Positions 15,502 to 19,059 of a stretch of DNA of 19,059 bases are shown here, piece after piece. This DNA is from RGIG5952 sp045603485 (GTDB lineage Bacteria > Verrucomicrobiota > Kiritimatiellia > RFP12 > JAAYLN01), in contig JAZUMF010000011.1 of the NCBI GenBank assembly GCA_045603485.1, positions 1 through 19,059 on the forward strand, read 5' to 3'. The translations under genes and the position numbers were made by a program. Position 1 is the stretch's first letter. Every line of letters starts with the position of its first letter. A model generated the notes under the pieces. The model worked only from the letters and a program-made list of their open reading frames with translations. It ran no database searches and was not told the DNA's origin.

Positions 15502-15525
15502 ATTCTAAAATAAGTATATTAGAAT
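15502..15525 (-). promoter_or_regulatory. Inverted repeat over a possible dnaA promoter
   Basis: ATTCTAA (15502-15508) and TTAGAAT (15519-15525) are perfect inverted copies 10 bp apart. The minus strand carries TATACT (15518-15513) between them, a possible -10 about 55 nt before the dnaA ATG. The -35 is poor. The arrangement suggests a repressor site on the dnaA promoter; it is not a DnaA box. Confidence 0.4.
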
Positions 15526-15554
15526 AATATCATAAAAGAAATAAAAAATAAAGA

Positions 15555-15581
15555 AAAATTATTATGTCGCATAATAATTTT
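15555..15581 (-). terminator. AT-rich hairpin after mnmG, probable terminator
   Basis: AAAATTATTATG (15555-15566) and CATAATAATTTT (15570-15581) form a perfect 12-bp stem with a 3-nt loop, 3 bp after the mnmG stop. On the minus strand it runs into TTTTTCTTTATTTTTTA, a U-rich tract. The stem is weak in GC, so a role as a protein site upstream of dnaA cannot be excluded. Confidence 0.55.
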
Positions 15582-15584
15582 AAC

Positions 15585-17636
15585 TTATTTACCCTTATTT
15601 CTCTTTATCCAAATACTCAAAACAGCAACATCGGCTGGGTTAACACCCGGGATTCTCGATGCTTGAGCCAAAGACCTAGGCCTAACCTTTGAAAGTTTTT
15701 CTCGACTCTCATACCTAAGTGCCGATATTGAAAAGTAATCAATATCCGGCGGTATCAAAGTCTCAGCTTCAGTATTGAGCTTCTTTGCCTGAGCCTCCTC
15801 CTGAGCAAGATAACCGAAGTATCTATAATGAATCTCAACCTGCTCGATAGCCTCATCAGATAAAGAAAGACTTGCAAAAGGCATCTTCCTATATTCTGAG
15901 CCGGGACGCATTAAGGCTCTTGCCCAAGCACCCTTTCCCGCCTGATCACCAGGAGAATTATTGAGTCTCTCGATTTCTGATAAAATTTCATCATTAAGTG
16001 CTTTTGTAGACGAAAGCTGAGTATCAGATAAAATTCCAATACGCTTTGCAGCATCATAAAGTCTAAAACGGGCATTATCTTGACGAAGCAATAAACGCCG
16101 CTCAGCCCTGGAAGTAAACATACGATAAGGTTCTTCTGTACCCTTCGTTATAAGATCATCGATCATAACACCTATATAGGCATCTGATCTCGAAAAGATA
16201 AGAGGCTCCTCATTTTTAACGCTAAGTGCAGCATTTATTCCAGCCATAATACCTAAAGATGCTGCCTCCTCATATCCGGTAGTACCAATTGTCTGACCGG
16301 CAAAGTAAAGGCTTCCGATTCGCTTAGATTCAAGAGTCGCATCTAACTCTCTAGGATCAATAGAGTCATATTCAATAGCATATCCGTATGCTAAAAATTT
16401 AGCATTCTCAAGACCCGGCACCGAATGGATCATTTGTTCCTGTATATCCTTTGGTAAGCTATTCGATAGACCGTTAGGATATACTGAAGGACTTAATCTA
16501 GATTCAGGCTCTAAAATAACATGATGTTCCGTTTGAGATGTGAATTTTACGATTTTATCTTCAAATGATGGACAATATCTTACTCCAGTACCTTGAATCG
16601 CTCCTCCATATAATGCACTTCTTGAAAGATTATTTCTCACGATTTCAGCTGTTTCAGCTGTAGTATGAGTCATTGATACAATCATAGTATCATTAGCCGG
16701 TTGCCAAGGTAAAAAAGGATTTGTGCCACGTGGCACATCAGTTTCTCTTTTTGGTAGACTGTTCCATCTGATATTTTCATTTAATTTTTCAATATTTTCA
16801 TCTGAATTATCATCTCTTGAATCAATAAAAGCGTCATAATCATGTGAAATGTGCCACGTGGCACATTTGTTCTTAAAGTTATTTTCGATAATATTTTTAT
16901 ATTTAGTGTGCCACGTGGCACATTTATTAAGTCTAATTAGAGTGTTGGTTGAGAAAAATGGTGCCGGATTTTCACTTTGCTGAGGATTTGTCTTAGTAAA
17001 ATCAATAGAGTCGACATGTAGTCTTGGAGGAGTTCCGGTTTTTAATCTTATCAAATCAAAGCCGAGCTTTTTAAGATTTAATGATAATTCAGAACAACCC
17101 TTTCGTCCGTCACCTCCACTTTTGATGGCGTCATTACCTATAAAAATAACGCCACCCATGGCAGTTCCTGTTGTTAAAATAACCTTTTTTGCATTTATAA
17201 TGCCGTTATTTTTTGTTTTAATTCCGTTTACTATATTATCACTGCCAACTTCAATTCCAATGCATTCATCCTCTAAAACAGTCAAATTTTCAGTGCAGAG
17301 CATCACGGCCTGCATTCTGTTGGAATATGCTATCTTATCGCATTGAACTCGATTAGCTCTGACAGCCGGGCCTCTACTAGAGTTAAGAACTCTAAATTGA
17401 AGTCCCGCTGCGTCGGTATTTAGAGCCATTTCTCCGCCAAGCGCGTCTAGTTCAAATACTAAATGCGATTTTGCAAGTCCACCAATTGATGGGTTACATG
17501 GCATACAGCCGATTCTGGCAATATCAGTGGTAATTACAAGAGTCTTACATCCCATTCTTGCAGCCGCAAGGGCGGCCTCGCAACCAGCGTGTCCAGCACC
17601 AACAACGATGATATCAAATTCTTCTTTTCGTTCCAT
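15585..17636 (-). CDS. mnmG: tRNA uridine 5-carboxymethylaminomethyl modification enzyme MnmG, with an in-frame insertion carrying parS-like sites
   Basis: FAD protein that, with MnmE, modifies U34 of certain tRNAs. It has the dinucleotide-binding VVGAGHAGCEAALAA, GCMPCNPSIGG, RLKTGTPPR, GVRYCPSFEDK, YGYAIEYD, FAGQTIGTTGYEEAA, MFTSRAERRLLLRQDN and the C-terminal IPGVNPADVAVLSIW. The usual length is about 630; here it is 683-688. Residues about 235-320 (counting from ATG 17651) form an extra Asn/Asp/Lys-rich segment between PAPFFS and the MTHTTAET strand, with NKCATWH twice. It encodes three 16-bp palindromes. The start at 17636 is favoured by GAAGG 8 nt upstream; ATG 17651, 6 nt after a -10, would add five residues. 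All core motifs survive, so function is probably kept, with the insertion as a surface loop. Confidence 0.96.
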   Translation of the reverse strand: MERKEEFDIIVVGAGHAGCEAALAAARMGCKTLVITTDIARIGCMPCNPSIGGLAKSHLVFELDALGGEMALNTDAAGLQFRVLNSSRGPAVRANRVQCDKIAYSNRMQAVMLCTENLTVLEDECIGIEVGSDNIVNGIKTKNNGIINAKKVILTTGTAMGGVIFIGNDAIKSGGDGRKGCSELSLNLKKLGFDLIRLKTGTPPRLHVDSIDFTKTNPQQSENPAPFFSTNTLIRLNKCATWHTKYKNIIENNFKNKCATWHISHDYDAFIDSRDDNSDENIEKLNENIRWNSLPKRETDVPRGTNPFLPWQPANDTMIVSMTHTTAETAEIVRNNLSRSALYGGAIQGTGVRYCPSFEDKIVKFTSQTEHHVILEPESRLSPSVYPNGLSNSLPKDIQEQMIHSVPGLENAKFLAYGYAIEYDSIDPRELDATLESKRIGSLYFAGQTIGTTGYEEAASLGIMAGINAALSVKNEEPLIFSRSDAYIGVMIDDLITKGTEEPYRMFTSRAERRLLLRQDNARFRLYDAAKRIGILSDTQLSSTKALNDEILSEIERLNNSPGDQAGKGAWARALMRPGSEYRKMPFASLSLSDEAIEQVEIHYRYFGYLAQEEAQAKKLNTEAETLIPPDIDYFSISALRYESREKLSKVRPRSLAQASRIPGVNPADVAVLSIWIKRNKGK
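16722..16737. promoter_or_regulatory. parS: parS-like palindrome 1 (inside mnmG)
   Basis: Perfect 16-bp palindrome TGTGCCACGTGGCACA. The centre CACGTG and the outer TGT/ACA match the ParB site TGTTTCACGTGAAACA; positions 4-5 and their mirror differ (GC for TT). It is read in mnmG as V-P-R-G-T, a different frame from the other two copies. Confidence 0.55.
16850..16865. promoter_or_regulatory. parS: parS-like palindrome 2 (inside mnmG)
   Basis: Second exact copy of TGTGCCACGTGGCACA. Symmetry extends three bases further on each side (AAA/TTT), making 22 bp at 16847-16868. It is read as C-A-T-W-H in mnmG. It lies 128 bp from copy 1 and 57 bp from copy 3. Confidence 0.55.
16907..16922. promoter_or_regulatory. 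parS: parS-like palindrome 3 (inside mnmG)
   Basis: Third exact copy of TGTGCCACGTGGCACA, in the same mnmG frame as copy 2 (NKCATWH in both). The right flanks of copies 2 and 3 (CATTTGTT, CATTTATT) are also alike, suggesting a local duplication. Confidence 0.55.
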
Positions 17637-17657
17637 TTCAAAAACCTTCATATATAT

Positions 17658-17682
17658 ATTTTATCAAAAGAAATGGTATAAT
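17658..17682. promoter_or_regulatory. Divergent, very close promoters of mnmG and the secreted propeller gene
   Basis: Leftward, TGA-TAAAAT (TAAAAT 17663-17658) ends 6 nt before ATG 17651 and 21 nt before ATG 17636. Rightward, TGG-TATAAT (17677-17682) ends 6 nt before ATG 17689. Only 37 bp separate the outermost ATGs, so the promoters overlap back to back. The rightward mRNA should be leaderless. Confidence 0.5.
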
Positions 17683-17688
17683 AGTAAA

Positions 17689-18744
17689 ATGATGAAAATT
17701 TATAGCAGTTTTATTTTTATACTTTTTTTTCTCATTGCCTTTACTGTCGAGTCATTTGCAGTGGGATATAAATGTCGTTTTTCAAACGGTGATGCCTCAT
17801 ATGATGTAACACCCCAAAGGGTCGATGTTATTGATTCATACGAATCAGTCACCAACGCTACATTTTGTCATCTATCATATCCTGATGGTTTTATAGTCAC
17901 CAATGCCACATTTGATAATAGTGCCTGCAAGTTAAACCTCTATGGTTCTCAAGGTTGTCAGCTCTCAATTGATTGTGTAGATCCATTTTCTCCGCAAATT
18001 TCAGATTATAAAGGGGATGACAACGCTACAAATTCAATTATATTATGCGACATTAATCTCTCTTCACTGCCGTCAAACTCTACCAATTACTATTATGCCG
18101 ATGGAAGAAGCGTAGGGTATGTTTCCACTACAAATAACCCTTCGAATATCCTTCTCACTGATACCAACATCTTAATTAGAGGCATATTCTATACAAATTA
18201 CAATCCAATTTCATCACCGGTCGAATGCGTTTACGATACAAATGGTTTTTTAGTTGTAGCCTGCCGAATGGACGGATTAAAAATCTTCTCAGCCAATCCC
18301 CAGAATCCAAATTTCGGTAAAGAAATAACCTGTTATAAAACAAAAGGTGATGCCCGTGCGCTTGCAATCAATAACGGCATAATCTGGCTGGCTGATGGAG
18401 CAAATGGAATAGGGGCATATAAGCTCGACGAAGTCGGCTTGATTACCCATTTACGGCAATATACATTACTCAAAGGAAGTGCAAATGATATTGTTTGCCA
18501 TAATGATTCACTTTATGCCGCCTGCGAAGAAGCCCTTTTAGTTAAAATTCCTTTAGACCTCAATAAGCGTCAGGTACTAACCTATATAAATCCTCAATCA
18601 AAAGACCTGTTAGAATATTCGCATCTGATGATTTCAACTAACAATATTCTTAAAGTTATTGATTCAAAAAATCGCAAAACAATACTCTACGATATATCAC
18701 AACCTCAACCTAAGCTTATAAGTCTAACTGATTTATCAGAGTAA
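17689..18744 (+). CDS. Secreted protein of unknown function, beta-propeller-like (LVIVD-type repeats)
   Basis: 351 residues. It starts with tandem ATGs and a Sec signal peptide (KIYSSFIFILFFLIAFTV, cleavage near SFA-VG about residue 25). The mature part is beta-rich and has blades of the pattern V.D.NG...VACRMDGLKIF, then ARALAINNGIIWLADGANGIGAYKLDEVG, then NDIVCHNDSLYAACEEALLVKI, which resemble LVIVD or WD-like propeller repeats. The N-terminal half is Cys- and Asn-rich (VTNATF twice) and may be a separate disulfide-bonded domain. The ATG at 17689 is chosen over the in-frame ATG at 17527, which lies inside mnmG, because TATAAT ends 6 nt before it and the signal peptide starts there. Its role is not recognised; the divergent arrangement with mnmG gives no functional hint. 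Confidence 0.7.
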   Translation: MMKIYSSFIFILFFLIAFTVESFAVGYKCRFSNGDASYDVTPQRVDVIDSYESVTNATFCHLSYPDGFIVTNATFDNSACKLNLYGSQGCQLSIDCVDPFSPQISDYKGDDNATNSIILCDINLSSLPSNSTNYYYADGRSVGYVSTTNNPSNILLTDTNILIRGIFYTNYNPISSPVECVYDTNGFLVVACRMDGLKIFSANPQNPNFGKEITCYKTKGDARALAINNGIIWLADGANGIGAYKLDEVGLITHLRQYTLLKGSANDIVCHNDSLYAACEEALLVKIPLDLNKRQVLTYINPQSKDLLEYSHLMISTNNILKVIDSKNRKTILYDISQPQPKLISLTDLSE

Positions 18745-18749
18745 TTTTG

Positions 18750-18798
18750 AATACTTTCGCTTGAAGATACTTGCAGAAACTGGTTATTTGAAAGTATT
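18750..18798. repeat. Inverted repeat after the propeller gene
   Basis: AATACTTTC (18750-18758) and GAAAGTATT (18790-18798) are perfect inverted copies with a 31-nt spacer, starting 6 bp after the stop. No U-tract follows, so it is either a weak 3' stabilising stem or part of another element. The rest of 18799-18879 holds nothing recognisable. Confidence 0.4.
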
Positions 18799-18879
18799 AC
18801 CTTTCATAAACTAAACTTGATTTTACGACCTAATTCAAAATTGCCTTTACTCATACTTTTCAAGGAGAAGTCGTATTTT

Positions 18880-18909
18880 TTAGCATAATATTTTGATTTG
18901 TGCTATAAT
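18880..18909 (+). promoter_or_regulatory. Promoter of the terminal structured RNA or leader
   Basis: TTAGCA (18880-18885), an 18-bp spacer and an extended -10 TGC-TATAAT (18904-18909) predict a start near 18916. The TTTGTGCTAYAAT context is shared with the TPR-gene promoter. Confidence 0.6.
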
Positions 18910-18915
18910 ATTGTA

Positions 18916-19059
18916 GTGAACCTAAATTCGGCAGTTGGGGGCTGAGAATTGCCGTTTAAGACAATAGGTTTACAATCGCTTCCATTGACTTGGGAGCTGT
19001 TTTTCGTTACCACTTTATTTTCTTCAGTCGATTAGAGTCAGCGGCTCCGGAAGGAGGCC
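18916..19059 (+). ncRNA. Structured transcript, partial: unidentified ncRNA or 5' leader running off the window
   Basis: From the predicted start, GTGAACCTA (18916-18924) pairs with TAGGTTTAC (18965-18973), 9 bp with one G-U. It encloses CGGCAGTT (18929-18936) paired with AATTGCCG (18947-18954) around loop GGGGGCTGAG. At the end, GGCTCC-GGAA-GGAGGCC can form a GNRA-like hairpin that would bury AAGGAGG, a perfect anti-16S sequence. No open frame of note exists to base 19059. It could be a regulated leader of a gene beyond the edge or a housekeeping RNA; no known family was matched with confidence. Confidence 0.4.

Noticed and set aside
16722..16922. The repeated palindromes as a CRISPR array or insertion-sequence ends
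   Set aside because: Repeats are only 16 bp with unequal spacing (128 and 57 bp), translated in frame within mnmG, with no transposase or target duplication.
15601..17580. GC-skew switch within mnmG as proof of the origin position
   Set aside because: Hand counts on the plus strand gave C above G for 15601-16320 (about 129 G, 176 C), near balance for 16321-17040, then C above G again. This is a local effect, not a lasting switch.
18937..18954. GGGGGCTGAGAA resembles the CTGAGA of TPP riboswitches and the GGGGCTGA 5' end of tmRNA
   Set aside because: The other conserved TPP parts (ACC...CTGATC..GGATAATACC) and the tmRNA continuation (GGATTCGACGGG) are absent.
19035..19059. CTCCGGAAGGAG as the tip of an SRP RNA (GGTCCGGAAGGAAGCAGC)
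   Set aside because: The AGCA that must follow GGAAGGA in the S domain is missing; the sequence makes a simple hairpin instead.

Overview
The window looks like a chromosomal segment near the replication origin of a Gram-negative bacterium. It has an outer-membrane-type beta-barrel protein ending in Phe, a lipoprotein with a lipobox, sigma-54 (rpoN) and several Sec-type secreted proteins. No gene fixes the phylum. The mixture (sigma-54, GH36-type alpha-galactosidase, a RAYT-like transposase start, an AT-rich origin region, SD-poor starts) would fit the PVC superphylum, for example Lentisphaerota or Kiritimatiellota, but this is a low-confidence inference.

Layout. Bases 1-5278 (minus strand) hold a closely spaced gene run: an acyltransferase-like/PurN fusion, a GH36-like glycosidase, rpoN and the start of a RAYT-type transposase cut by the window edge. 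A GC-rich hairpin at 5300-5333 separates this run from a minus-strand outer-membrane barrel gene. That gene is divergent from a plus-strand leucine-rich-repeat lipoprotein, which converges on a secreted TPR protein. Bases 8022-10987 (minus) form a tight operon of NifU-like, ComEC-like and GT4 glycosyltransferase genes, followed upstream by ribBA. A non-coding stretch, tRNA-Leu(CAG), rpsT, a terminator and a YycJ-like metallo-beta-lactamase gene follow on the plus strand.

From about 13.8 kb the replication neighbourhood begins. A 254-bp, about 21% GC gap lies between the 3' ends of the metallo-beta-lactamase gene and dnaA. It carries three exact copies and one near copy of TTATTAACA, two in tandem, followed by GGGAC, five NTA triplets and an AT-only tract. 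This resembles a bacterial basal unwinding element, with a DnaA box that departs from TTATCCACA. DnaA itself departs from the usual recognition-helix signature (THANIYHA in place of DHTTVLHA). Next comes mnmG, which carries an in-frame insertion of roughly 80 codons holding three copies of the perfect 16-bp palindrome TGTGCCACGTGGCACA. That sequence is very close to ParB-binding parS sites. The copies fall in two reading frames, so selection appears to act on the DNA. The window ends with a secreted, beta-propeller-like protein and a promoter driving a structured RNA or leader that runs off the edge.

The strongest candidates for new biology are the parS-like cluster inside the mnmG insertion, the divergent DnaA/DnaA-box pair with its origin, the PurN fusion, and a recurring promoter layout (TGNTAYAAT ending 6-10 nt before ATG, no SD) that predicts leaderless mRNAs.
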